Below are positions 47,849 through 58,625 of a DNA stretch of 64,000 nt, one piece after another; positions within the stretch are counted from its first letter, which is position 1; each line of letters begins with the position of its first letter. Source of the stretch: Trichoplusia ni. Taxonomy: Eukaryota; Arthropoda; Insecta; Lepidoptera; Noctuidae. The translations under genes were made by a program, and so were the position numbers. The notes under the pieces are model-generated. The model did no database searches, was not told the DNA's origin, and saw only the letters and a program-made list of their open reading frames with translations. The DNA lies in NCBI RefSeq assembly GCF_003590095.1, contig NC_039501.1, forward strand, positions 3,379,673 to 3,443,672, in the 5' to 3' direction.

Positions 47849-49261
47849 TTACAGATGTAGCTTAGCCACGAGCTGATGTTAAAAAATAAACATAATTAAT
47901 AAATAAATTCTTACCAAAAAACAAATAACAAAAAAAAAATAACAAGAATATTTCGTACAATATCAGACACGTACCTACGTTTATACAGTACACGAACTAT
48001 ATAAAATGCAATTTGTATACTGTACGCGACTGTACACGCTAACTTACCTGTGCAGTACACTCGACGACAAAAGACTTTTGTTAACAAACGCGACTAAAAC
48101 TGGGCGCAAAATAGAGACTGGGATTAGGCAAAGATTAAGAAGACAGAGGGGACGTTAATAGATAATTTTGAAGTAACTACATGTATTTTCCCACGTTTTT
48201 ATACAAACACTTGCTTGTTCGTTTGTTTGTCGTTTCGGTCGGATTTTTGTAACTCAATTTTTGAAGGACTTCCTGATAAGCTAGCTGGCTGAAATTTTCA
48301 GGGTAACTTCAAAATCGATGACAATGCAACTATAAAACCGCTGGGCTGGTTTCGATAACAAAAGAGTAGCGCATGGTTCTTTTAAGTAATTTTAGGCCAT
48401 AAATACGATGGAATTTGTTAAAGCTAGCCGTGGTGGTATGTATAGTCTACAACAACAACACAGGATTCATTGGTCATTCTTAATAGCGGAATTAGGGATC
48501 AGTTTTTCTCCATAGAAATAACATTTTTGAACCATGCGACTAGAGCCATTAGATCTGTTAACGTAATCTTTTGCTTTTTTATTGGATTCTCATAAACTTT
48601 ACAAATATTAGTTGTACACCTTAACCTGACCAGAAGATAATGTTTTTTTTTCCGGTGAAGGTTAGTTTGAAAAAACCCTGGATTAAACTCGTCTTCTGTA
48701 CATACATTGTGCACATTTTTTGACCAACTACGAATGAAAAGATTTTGATTGAAACGGCATATCTTCGCAATAATCTTTGCCTCTATCGAGGGAAGAAGTT
48801 GTATTCCCACCAGCCTCGTATAGGGGAGTTAAAAACACTCATTTCACAAAGCGGGCGGCGGCACCCTTTGTTCTAACCAGCAGCCTTTGCTTAACCACCT
48901 TATTTTATAATCGCTGGCTATTTTGATAGCGAAGAAATTTGAATTTTGTAATAGTTCTTGTAGAAAGAATTTTTGTGATGATGTGACATATTTGGATGTG
49001 ATATTGAGAAGAAATTGCAAAGAAGTGGTCACCTATCTAATTCCTGACCATACTTAACATCAATCTGAGGCATCATAACTCCCGATAATACCTGCATATT
49101 GTCATGGGTTTTCAAAAACTGGTGTTGCGCAGACGTGGTTACGATTCGCCGCTCAATATTGTATTATTTTTACAAAGATTTTTTACAAACAATAAATAAC
49201 CTTATCATAGTGGTTTCTTAGGTTTACGCGAATGTTAGACATTGAAATGAAACTACTTTTA
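47849..49261. other. No coding gene; consensus donor and repeat fragment
   Basis: A perfect minus-strand CACAG|GTAAGT donor lies at 48048/48047 without a coding exon before it. A repeat at 48275-48440 (GATAAGCTAGCTGGCTGAAA, GATGACAATGCAACTATAAA) recurs at 63.3 kb and, reversed, 43.1 kb. The minus frames at 48499-48810 and 48844-49032 are unremarkable. Confidence 0.45.
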
Positions 49262-49396
49262 CGGATTTTATCGCGGTTTAATTTTAGATTTTAGTTCCCG
49301 ACGTTTCGAAACCTTTGCAGGTATCATGGTCACGGGCAGACTGAGATGGCGTTCGTCTTGACAGAAGATGTTGCTCGTTCTACCTTCATATTTTAA
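49262..49396 (-). mobile_element. 3' untranslated end of the Penelope-like element
   Basis: AT-rich end TTTTATCGCGGTTTAATTTT, then CCCGACGTTTCGAAACC, lying directly downstream of the remnant's stop codon at 49397-49399. Confidence 0.6.
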
Positions 49397-49747
49397 TTAA
49401 TTATTTGTGGTCCGACCTACGCAGTATGAGCTCACTGTGTCTTGATATCTTGCAGCGCTGCTCTTGGGTTTGGCCTTGAGTTTATTTATTATTGGATCCC
49501 AAGTAGGTGATATCTTCCAGCCATCTTCTCTATTGAAATTAGGGTGTTTTTTAATCTCAATAGCCTCGCGAAACATCCTAGGTAGGAATTTGGATTCTTT
49601 AGCGAGGATCTGTGGTTGGTCAAATCTAATATAATGGCTGGAACCTTCAGCATGTTCGGCGACTGCAGACTTCGTTGAGCGGCGGTGTTTGACGTCAGCT
49701 ATGTGTTCTTTAACGCGGGTCCCTAACCAAAAATATATCGTATTCCT
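49397..49747 (-). pseudogene. Penelope-like element remnant, partial GIY-YIG domain
   Basis: An open stretch of 116 codons with no start. It encodes WLGTRVKEHIADVKHRR, KSAVAEHAEGSSHYIRFDQ, FLPRMFREAIEIKKHPNFNR and EDGWKISPTWDPIINKLKAK. The pattern TR.KEH...K.A.AEH....H.I.F....L......RM.REAIEI..HPNFNRE.G..IS..W.P.I is that of the GIY-YIG endonuclease region at the C-terminus of Penelope-like retroelements. The GIY half is absent and the YIG position reads YFW, so the copy is truncated and inactive. The 3' flank (49262-49396) holds CCCGACGTTTCGAAACCTTT and ATCATGGTCACGGGCAGACT, a 3' UTR common in moths. Confidence 0.78.
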
Positions 49748-50289
49748 TCAATGATGTTATTACTTTCACTGCTCTCTCTCTCAAGGGACCGGGCATGATC
49801 CCAGGGAACTTCTAGATTTTTATTTCCAGTATAAAAGTACTGATCTTATTATATAGAGGACGATGAAAGTACTGGCTGCAAAACATTTTGTTGGTGGAAA
49901 ATCTTTCTTTTATAAATTTTTGTTGAGAAACTTTTGCTTCTAAACAATACATGCAAATACTGATAGATTATAATTATAACTATTCATAATAGGCAATAGG
50001 CAAAAGCTTCCATTCCCTATTTCTATTTATCCCGGTATAATTATAACCGGGGACAGTTATGCAAAAAAAACTTAAACAATATGTATTTTTTTTTAATTTC
50101 ATACAATTACTTACATATTATATCACGTGTAGGAACGTGTATCAATGCTGAAAATTAAGTTTTTTGCAATCGCAATTTTTAATCAGTTGTAAAGAACATA
50201 AATAAATATCAAACTAACTTATTATCAAATTTTAATGAACTTCAACTAAAATTTTAAATTAATTAGACCCAAATTCACTAAGCAAACAT

Positions 50290-50500
50290 TTTTTTTTTTG
50301 TTTAGGCGGGGGAACCCTCATGGACACCCACTCCCTCGGGGGAGGAAATGGGCAGTGTCAGACTTTTACTGACTAAACCTGAACCGCCGTGCTACGTCAT
50401 CCGTGTTTTTGTGTCGGTGTATGGCAATGCGTTGCAATCCTTCATACACCGACCACGGGCTTCCACCGGCCAGTAATGTGGGCCGGTAGGTCACTTCTAA
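50290..50500 (-). repeat. Interspersed repeat with A-rich end
   Basis: Plus-strand reading: a T run, TTTAGGCGGGGGAACCCTCA, GACACCCACTCCCTCGGGGG, GTGTCAGACTTTTACTGACT and CCGGCCAGTAATGTGGGCCG. Reverse orientation relative to 34540-34635. Confidence 0.6.
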
Positions 50501-52571
50501 GCAAACCTAGTTACTAAACGTGTATTAACCAAAAAATAAATTAATTCTCTCTCACCTGTTCAGCTATTCATGATATTGCAAACAATTTGTCAAACAACAA
50601 ACCGGTTTCACCAAACTTTTTGTGCTAACCCTACAAAGGTAAGAGCCGTTTTAATATGCTAATGGTCTAAAATAAATTTGGCATAGGCATTTTATGAGAA
50701 ATGAAGTATAAATTCAATTTTGTTGGGAGTAGGGGAGGTAGTATGGAGTGTGCTGAGAATATAGGCTGAAAATATAAGGGGCTGTTTTGAAATTGAAGCT
50801 GAAATTAGGGTTTTAGTCACAACCTATAATTATAAGTTGTATAAATAACTGGATTACATAATATATCTAAATTTGAACTTGAAGGAAGCTACTACTGAGA
50901 TGGACGTCCTAAAGATCATTGTGCCAGTCTGATAGCTAAGGCTGCACTATTTGTCCGTCTGCCACTAAGCTTTATCTCATGAATTGTGTTAGCAAGAAAG
51001 ATTTTTTTCAGATAGTTTATTGCTGTTACTTCTATAAAAATGAATTCGGGTTCAAAACTCACACTTAAATGGTTTTAAATAAAAAGGTTTTGCGATTTTT
51101 TTATCAAAGTTTTTTTGTGTATCTCCAAGATAATCATTCTCGAAAGCATTTTTCTTTAGATTGCCTAAAAGGCTGTAACACTTTTGATGGACACATTTTA
51201 TAGTTTATTTAAGTAGCCATTTTGCCTTTACGTACATATAAAATAAATGATCGTCTTTCAGTGTGTTTGTGTATATTTTATTGTACGGGACACGTTTTTT
51301 ATTTTTCTTTTATTGGGCTCTTAGGTTTTGCAAGATATTTACCTACTTACTGCCAAGGTGTATTATTGACAACTAGTATTTTTCTGTGTATTCACCTACG
51401 AATTAGTATTTTTTTAAGGAATTTACAGCAAGGTGTGATTTTTGAAAGGCAAAGGAGAACTATTTAGAAGTATTTTTGCCAAAGGTCAAATATTTTTTTA
51501 TCATAAATAATGTATTTTTAATCCAGTTAATTGCAAGTACTGCTTGCGTCAATTATGGCTCTGTACAAGTAGGCGAAAGAAATGGGTCATAAATAAATAT
51601 GAGGGTATCCACAAATTAACAATATAATCAAGTTACTTATTAATGACCGGACCAACAACCGTTGCTTAAATTCGATCATTATTTTTAACTGGACGTACGA
51701 CTCTTTGCCGAAAGAGTTTCTCAAACATTCAAGTCTCATGCACAAAGCGAACCAGACTCAGGACACGCGTTCCTGGAGCACACAACTGCTTATCCAACGC
51801 GGGGTTCGTGTCACACACGGCTATTTGAGCAATAGGGATGATGTAATTGTTTTTTGCAGCGTCCGTCTTGTTTTTTTTATATAATAATGGATACGTATTT
51901 TTTTAATTTGTCCCGCAAACATAAATTGACCAAATTTCAGTGAATGAAACTTACACGTGACGTTACAATTGAGTATAAATTTTACTCTATCGTTACGTCA
52001 CAAGCCCTCTCTCCTAAGCTTTAAAGCAGTTAATCTTTGTCAATTCTAGTTTTTCTGAAAAAGGAAAAAATACGTACCTCATACTTTTCAATTATCTAAC
52101 TGAGGGACTAATGTGATTTTTTCTTTTTATACCCAGTCATCATCCCTATTAGGTAAATCTTATCTACCTTACAATCTAGGTCACTAGATGTCATTAAAAA
52201 CGAAAATCTTATAAACCCAAAAGTGGTATAATACAAGTATACGAAAACTACAACTAAAATCCGCCATATTGGATTCAAAATCGATATCCCAAATGAAGTC
52301 GTTCATCGAGAGCTAGCTATAATTAATGATAGCCAGTTATTTGTGGTCTATCGGCGAAATTGTAAGCCGGGTGAATGGGAAACACAATGCCCTAAGTTTG
52401 AGTAATTAGCAAACAGAAGTTATATTGGTTGACTGCAGCCATTCATGGTCTGTAGAGATGTTCGCATGTTGCGACTAATTGTCGGCGAATGTTTTGATTT
52501 ACTAAGTATTATTGGTGTTAATACTTATTTGTATATATATACTTTGATAATAGTGTTACAAATATCATCTA
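50501..52571. other. No gene seen; repeat fragments
   Basis: 50930-51070 matches the family of 17458-17640 (TAAGGCTGCACTATTTGTCC, GTCTGCCACTAAGC). 51728-51835 is a minus-strand SINE trace (GCGAACCAGACTCAGGACAC). The 81-codon frame at 51222 is AT-driven. Confidence 0.5.
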
Positions 52572-52823
52572 TCTATACTCTATACTAATATATAAAGCTG
52601 AAGAGTTTGTTTGTTTGTTTGAACGCGCTAATCTCAGGAACTACTGGTCCAAATTGAAAAATTCTTTTTGTTTTGAATAGACCATTCATCGAGGAAGGCT
52701 TTAGGCTATAAACCATCACGCTGCGATAAAAGAGCGAAGATACAACTGAAAATGTGAAAAAAACAGGGCAGGTATAAATCATAACTTATATCTTCTACCC
52801 ACGGGGACGAAGTCGCGGGCTAG
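52572..52823 (+). mobile_element. Nonautonomous Helitron, complete copy (Lep1-type)
   Basis: Starts TCTATACTCTATACTAATAT after A at 52571. It runs through GCGCTAATCTCAGGAACTAC, GACCATTCATCGAGGAAGGC and ATAAACCATCACGCTGCGAT to GGGGACGAAGTCGCGGG-CTAG at 52820-52823, followed by T. The usual AACAG spacer between the 3' stem and CTAG is missing here. Confidence 0.8.
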
Positions 52824-53845
52824 TGTTTTATATTACTTCTGTGCTCGAAAGTTATGGTGTTTTTTCAAATTGTCAGTGACGGGAATATACGGATTATTAC
52901 CCTATTTTTACGGAATCCTAATCTGACTCGAACATAACCGATTTTCATGTGTGTCCTTTCGCCTTCGCCTATACCTGTGTAGACATCGTTTATTGCCCAA
53001 ATGTCTACATTTCTCCTCAAAGTTTAAACTATCTATCTACGGACTTTTCTCAAAAACGGTTTAGCAGTTTAATAGCAGGTTTATAAGTAATTCTCTTTCT
53101 TATAAATAGGTTTCGATGTAAAATTTATTCTTCTGTAATCTTTGTCAAATCATTTTCAATCTTTTAAAATTTGAAAAATCCAAACGACTTTAACAATATC
53201 AGGATTGTTTTGCATACTAGTCGCAGCCGTGTATTTTCCGCGCGAAACTTGCCAATTCACGGCAACGTAATTTTCTTGATGCCACACCGGTAGTTGTGAA
53301 GGCTCGATTTTTACAGGAAGTGACGTCATAATGATTGTTAAGGCTGTATTATGTTGTTTCCTTTCTATTCAAATATTTCGTTATTGTTTGTTTTGTTGAA
53401 AATACGTGAAACCATGAAAAATTTGAAGGCTTTTCTTCTCTTTTATAAATGTAAGTCTTGAAACCTATTTTTTCGCTTTTATAAATAGGTATAAGGAGGC
53501 AAGTACAATGGTTAAGTTTAAATGTATCAGAATAAAGGGCAATAGTTATGTTAGTATCATAACACTTTGTACACTAGAAAGACAGAAGAAAACTAGGAAC
53601 TCCAATGTCTTCCTAGATTATAAGTACAGTGCTAGAAACACATGAGCACGTTCTATAATACTAAGGATATTGCTTCGGAGAATCCTTCCCGCTTCTAATA
53701 AGTGCAGGGTATGGTATCAATTCAAATGGGTGATTCTTGAAATAAGGCTATACAAAACGCGGTTTGATGCCTGAGTAAGAATTGGCGTGTACAAATTATG
53801 TTGAAGTTTCTAAACGTCAAGCAAAACCGAAATAATAAAGTTTTG

Positions 53846-54112
53846 ACTGGCCTATTGGTCTAGTAGTTAGTAGTCCTGACTGCTAAATCGGAGGTCGTGG
53901 GTTCGATCTACACCTATTTCAATCTTAAATTAAGCATAATATTTTGTATTATGAGTAGGGATTAGGTCTATTTTTTTAAATTTAAAATACTTACATAAAT
54001 ATTTTTCTAGATAAAAATAAGTTGTTCACATAATCATTTGTTGTCCTGGGTGGGACTCGAACCCACGACCTCGGGTATAGCAGCCAGAGCCGCTAACCGC
54101 TAAACCGGTCGA
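53846..54112. repeat. Two tRNA-like SINE heads facing each other
   Basis: Plus-strand head at 53846-53920 (TGGCCTATTGGTCTAGTAGT, box B GTGGGTTCGATCTAC) and minus-strand head at 54112-54042 (GGTTTAGCGGTTAGCGGCTC, box B GTGGGTTCGAGTCCCAC). About 120 bases of AT-rich body lie between them. In neither does the 5' end pair with the 3' acceptor sequence, so they are not tRNA genes. Confidence 0.55.
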
Positions 54113-54387
54113 CGGTTTCTCACCCGAAATAAGGACCAAATCGGTTTCCGTATAAAGCTTGCTGTTTTTTCTTCAGTACCATTTTATTCCAACTTGTCAT
54201 ATGCATGAAATCCCTAGTAATCTTTATAATAACTGAAAATCATATGAATTTGTTCCTTGAGTTTCATCAAACCAGAGCTTAGGATCGTTCGTAAATCTCT
54301 AACCTGGATTATAAAGGATTCTGTGTTCCTACAAATAAATTATACTGCCTACCTTTTCATGTCGATGTAATCGAAAATGTGTCATTT

Positions 54388-54475
54388 ATTAGTTAGGTAT
54401 TTCGATATCTTAGATTTATAGTGATATTTTCATTAGTAAGGTATTTCGATATCTCAGATTTATGGTAACATTTTG
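54388..54475. repeat. Tandem duplication of a 44-base unit
   Basis: Unit 1 (54388-54431) and unit 2 (54432-54475) share ATTAGT(T/A)AGGTATTTCGATATCT and AGATTTAT(A/G)GT with about seven differences. It is a simple local duplication. Confidence 0.7.
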
Positions 54476-56870
54476 ATTAATAAACCACTATGTTCACTGG
54501 CTTCTTGGAGGTAGGTACTAATCCCACCAAAAACATTCCGATTTTTTTTTATTATTAATCGCAGTTACTCAACTTAGACTTGGCACGTCTTTTTCTAGAT
54601 TTAATTACTTTTTAGAGTTAAACATTCAGGTCTATCAAGTTTTGGCTAGAATTTTACAGAATGTTTTAGGTGGAATTAGTAGCCTACGTCTAAACAGACC
54701 TCTAGCAAGCTACTGCTTATTTTATTATTTCTTTTAATAATGATTCCGCTAACTTCAAAGCCGCAAGAATCATACGGCGCTGTCTACTCTGGATTCATTT
54801 TTAAATTCAAATTAACTTATCGCGGTATCCGAGAAGGTTAAATTTTACGAGTCGACGCCGTGTCGGTAACGCAGTGTTGTAACTGCGGTTATGCTGTGGA
54901 AATGAGGTTATACTTCGGACTGTTCGGATATTTTTCTACGTTTTGGTTCTTGAAGGTGTTGATGTTTTGTTGTGTGCAGCTTGGTGAATTCTCAAAAATA
55001 TTATTTAAAGAAAATGTTTTTAAACACACACAACATTCACAATATTCAAAAAAGAAGAAAGATCTGGGTACCTACCAGGAAAAAATCTTTAACACATCAG
55101 AATGACGATTAATGACACAATTGTGATTACAAAGACAATGTAAAATCGATAATCTCAACATTTATCGACACAATAATCCCACACTACTCCAGTCAAAGAT
55201 TTAAAAAAAGGCAAAGAAAAACTATTCTAACATAACTTGCATAAAGATATCGATCTAAATACACCTCTAGTTAGATTACCATAATTAAAACCTCAAAGGA
55301 AATTAAACTTTATGAATATTACGTTAACATTTAAAATTGAATGCCAGGTGCATTTTAAAATGCAAAATAAAATAAATTTGATTTTAATTATGAATGCAAT
55401 ACTGTATTGTAAGCGTTATCCCGTCAATCGAATGACGAAATTTATATTTTTAAAACCGTTTATTTATTTTGTCGTTGAATAAATATTTGATTGGTTTTAT
55501 TTATTTAAATTCATTTTATGATAAAAGGACCTTGTTAATATTGGCAATTGCCAATTTTGACGTCGACATTTTTACAAATAAATATTTTTTGCTGCTAAAA
55601 TGAAGGAAAATATAAAGTTGCCCGATTTAATCAAAATCCGATTTGATTCGGGTTTTTTGTGAACTAAAATCCCATATAATAAAATGTGTAATTTATTTTT
55701 CAGAATCCCTTCCTCAGTTCCTGAGCTGATGTTTATAGCAACTGTGAATAACCATAAAATACTTGTTTAAATAAATTTAAATCTTCACCCATCAAGTTCA
55801 TGACCGTCCCAAACGTTCGATCGTTTTCGATATTCATATTTGTTGTGTAGCAAAAATAGTCTGAATACGGATGACGGATGGACAAATAGCGGAGTTTTAG
55901 AAATAGGGTTTCTTTTTCCCTACGTTACGGAACTTTCTTATCCTGACCTTGCTAGAGGCATTAACTATTTGAAGGATTGTCAAAACAAACGGGTCTTGAT
56001 AGCTGTCTCATTTAAAGTCCATATATCTTCAAAAATAGCAATATAATCGTATTATCAAACCCTGATAGTATCCGAGTTACAAAACCATAACGATAGATCG
56101 AACACCTTCGGTAATCCGGTAAAGTATTGGTAATTAGCTCACGCAAGTGAACGGTAACCGGCGGTAAAACTTCGAGACGCCTCACTTTACTTGTTAACTA
56201 AATTACCTCTATCCGGTTTTGTAAGTTGGTAATTTGATGGCATTAAGCACAATATGGATGTATCATAGTATAGATAAAAAATCATCTTTTAGATTTTTTG
56301 CCATGGCGTTTTGAAATAGTGTTTTTATTTATTTATTCTACATACACAGAGTAAAACACATATAAAAAGAAAAATTCTATAGGTATAAAGTTTTAATTAG
56401 TGTCACCTACCCCTTTGTCTATCTGCCTGTCAATCTGTAGTCAAAGAAATTAACTAGAGACATCATTTCTATATCGCGATGGAGTTTTCCCGTAAACGTT
56501 AATATACTTATTAACACTCCTTACAATACATTCGAATAGGCAACTATTTGAACAATAGGCGACCGCTTACTCTAACCTAGATTAAAATAACAATTATCCT
56601 ACACACGAAATCACGCAAAGACGTAGAAACTTTCGAAGGGCTTGCTCTATATCCCTTCTTAATCTGGGATTAAATGCAAACTGAATGGTTTTCGGTGGAG
56701 AATAATTTCCATACATTTGTTGGCAGTGTCGTATTTAGGGTTGTAAGCTGAGGTAGTGTTCATGCTACGGGTAGGTGGTGCTATGAGAGAAAGGAAACTG
56801 ATTTTAAACAATAACCAAAATACAAATAAAGGTAATGAAAAGATCGTTCAACAAAATAATGATCTTCTTG
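54476..56870. other. No gene seen
   Basis: AT-rich. At 55,860-55,935 the phrase TAGCGGAGTTTTAGAAATAG and CCCTACGTTACGGAACTTTC is a common moth transposon end, so the 68-codon frame there is spurious. The 81-codon frame at 54860 has no recognised domain. Confidence 0.5.
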
Positions 56871-57125
56871 TTTCGGAAGGCATGTTAAATTTTAGATCCT
56901 TGGTGTCATAAAACTAAAGGGTTTTGCCCAGGTAACTGGTTTGGCGAGGTCCAGAGATAGGCTGTCGCTCCTAGTAAAATACTGGTACTTAGATGAATCA
57001 GAACTCTTGTTCGTGGATCACAAAGACACAAACGCTTATTGTATCGTAGACTAAACGGATAGCCGAGTGGTTGTTCGATCGGGTGGGTTCGATCCCAGCG
57101 TAGGACAAGCATTTGTGTGATCCGC
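56871..57125 (+). repeat. Diverged GAT-tailed repeat followed by a SINE head
   Basis: 56871-57000: TTTCGGAAGGCATGTTAAAT, TTTTGCCCAGGTAACTGG, CTGTCGCTCCTAGTAAAATA. 57051-57125: GGATAGCCGAGTGGTTGTTC, GGGTTCGATCCCAGCGTAGG, AAGCATTTGTGTGATCCG. The minus frame at 56906-57145 is antisense to both. Confidence 0.6.
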
Positions 57126-57240
57126 AATGGGGGAAACGTACACAATTACAAGCAGTTTCACTTGATACACTTTTCTTCCTCTAGTGCAATAGTTATAACT
57201 AATTATCAATTTTCCCTTTCTTAGTGTATCCCCAACCGTA

Positions 57241-57300
57241 CATTAATTTCGACTAAGCCGGCGCGGCGGGCGGCTTAAATATATTTACAGTGAAGTTCGG
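57241..57300 (+). promoter_or_regulatory. GC-rich patch with TATA-like sequence
   Basis: GCCGGCGCGGCGGGCGGC is followed directly by TTAAATATATTTACAGTGAA. It resembles a core promoter (GC-rich, then an AT-rich TATA-like stretch and CAGT) but no exon follows. Weak. Confidence 0.2.
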
Positions 57301-57770
57301 TAACTATCCATAACTATACATCGAGGTGGCATTGTCATACTTCATGAAGTACCACTTTGGCGCCACTAATAGTGTCACGTGGTTTCTCATACGATGTAAA
57401 TGAAAATTAAGGACATTAGCCTAGTTGTTGGAATTTACAAAAGCCAACACGCTGTGAACTAGTTTGGTGATTAATTTCAATTTTCGGAAAGAGGCCTGTG
57501 CCCAACAGTGGGCCGTATATAGACTGTTCTAATGATAATATCTAAATCATTAAGACTTTTTCATAATTTTCTCAATAAAAGAAAAAAAAAATTGTATCTA
57601 GCATTTATTCAACAACATCTTTGATTTAGCAAATTTGTTCAAGTAATGCTTAAAACTTAGAAAGTTGAAGCACAGATTTCAATGTATAATTAAGAGTAAT
57701 CTTCGACTCAAATTTTTGAATTGTAATATCTGCTGATAAACACAGAATTAAACTGAAACAAAAATAACAG

Positions 57771-58021
57771 TCATCATCGGCCTAGCCTTTTTCCCCACTA
57801 TGTTGGGGTCGGCTACCAGTCCAACCGGTTTCAGCTAAGTACCAGTGTTTTACAAGGAGCGACTGCCTATCTGACCTCCTCAACCCAGTTACCTGGGCAA
57901 CACATACCCCTTGGTTAGACTGGCTGTCAGACTTTTTCAGCTTCTGACTATCTGTAACGACTGTCAAAGATGTAGGAATAACAGCCGGGACCCACAATTT
58001 AACGTGCCTTCCGAAACACGG
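57771..58021 (-). repeat. GAT-tailed 3' repeat, well preserved copy
   Basis: Plus-strand reading: TCATCATCGGCCTAGCCTTT, CCACTATGTTGGGGTCGGCT, GTTACCTGGGCAACACATAC, CAGCCGGGACCCACAATTTA and CCTTCCGAAACACGG. The frames at 57782-58108 and 57911 are products of this repeat. Confidence 0.8.
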
Positions 58022-58366
58022 AAATATAACACAAAAATAACAGTAGGTACTGGAAAATATTGCATAAAAGTCAAATTTACCATTAATAATGGGATTTTTA
58101 GACGCCATAAAATTTATGAAAACAGAAAGAATTTTTAATCAGGTTTTCATTGTGTTTCAATCACGATACAAAATTTACGAGTCGATTAAATTATATGTGT
58201 GTAGGTAATGCCCGCATGTGCTAAGCAGTAGGATTTTCAATTTAAGTTCACATTGTATTGTTATCTTTTTAGGAACCCGTATACATACGTTACGTCGTGG
58301 AAAGACAATTTTTTATGTCGGCGTCGACTTCTGCATTAAGAATTATAATCCTTGTACCGCGGGAGT

Positions 58367-58625
58367 TTCACATACATTCAAATCCCATGCACAAAGGCAC
58401 CCAGACTCAGGAAAAGCGTTCGCTTAAAAATATATTTCGAGTGTTTCAGATCACCTAGCCAAACCCCCTAAGCGCGACGTGTCGCGGTTTCGATTTGATT
58501 TCGATTGTCATACGCGGGGGCGTATGACAAGCATTCGTGGATTCCATGAATTTTTGACCATATGTCTTTGTGCATGTGACTTGAATGTTTTTGAAATCCC
58601 CGCGACATAAGGATAAAAATCCTCG
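58367..58625. repeat. SINE fragments in both orientations
   Basis: 58367-58425 is a reversed SINE body piece (CATGCACAAAGGCACCCAGA). 58444-58625 is a plus copy (GCGCGACGTGTCGCGGTTTC, GACAAGCATTCGTGGATTCC, ATGTCTTTGTGCATGTGACT, CCCCGCGACATAAGG). Confidence 0.6.

Noticed and set aside
48499..48810. 103-residue minus-strand protein
   Set aside because: No recognisable motif, no start context or splice evidence; AT-driven composition.
54042..54112. tRNA gene on the minus strand
   Set aside because: Box A and box B are present, but the 5' sequence does not pair with the 3' CCAGGAC acceptor strand; it fits a tRNA-derived SINE.
57782..58108. 108-residue minus-strand protein
   Set aside because: Lies within the GAT-tailed repeat; the same reading recurs in other copies because of the repeat, not a gene.
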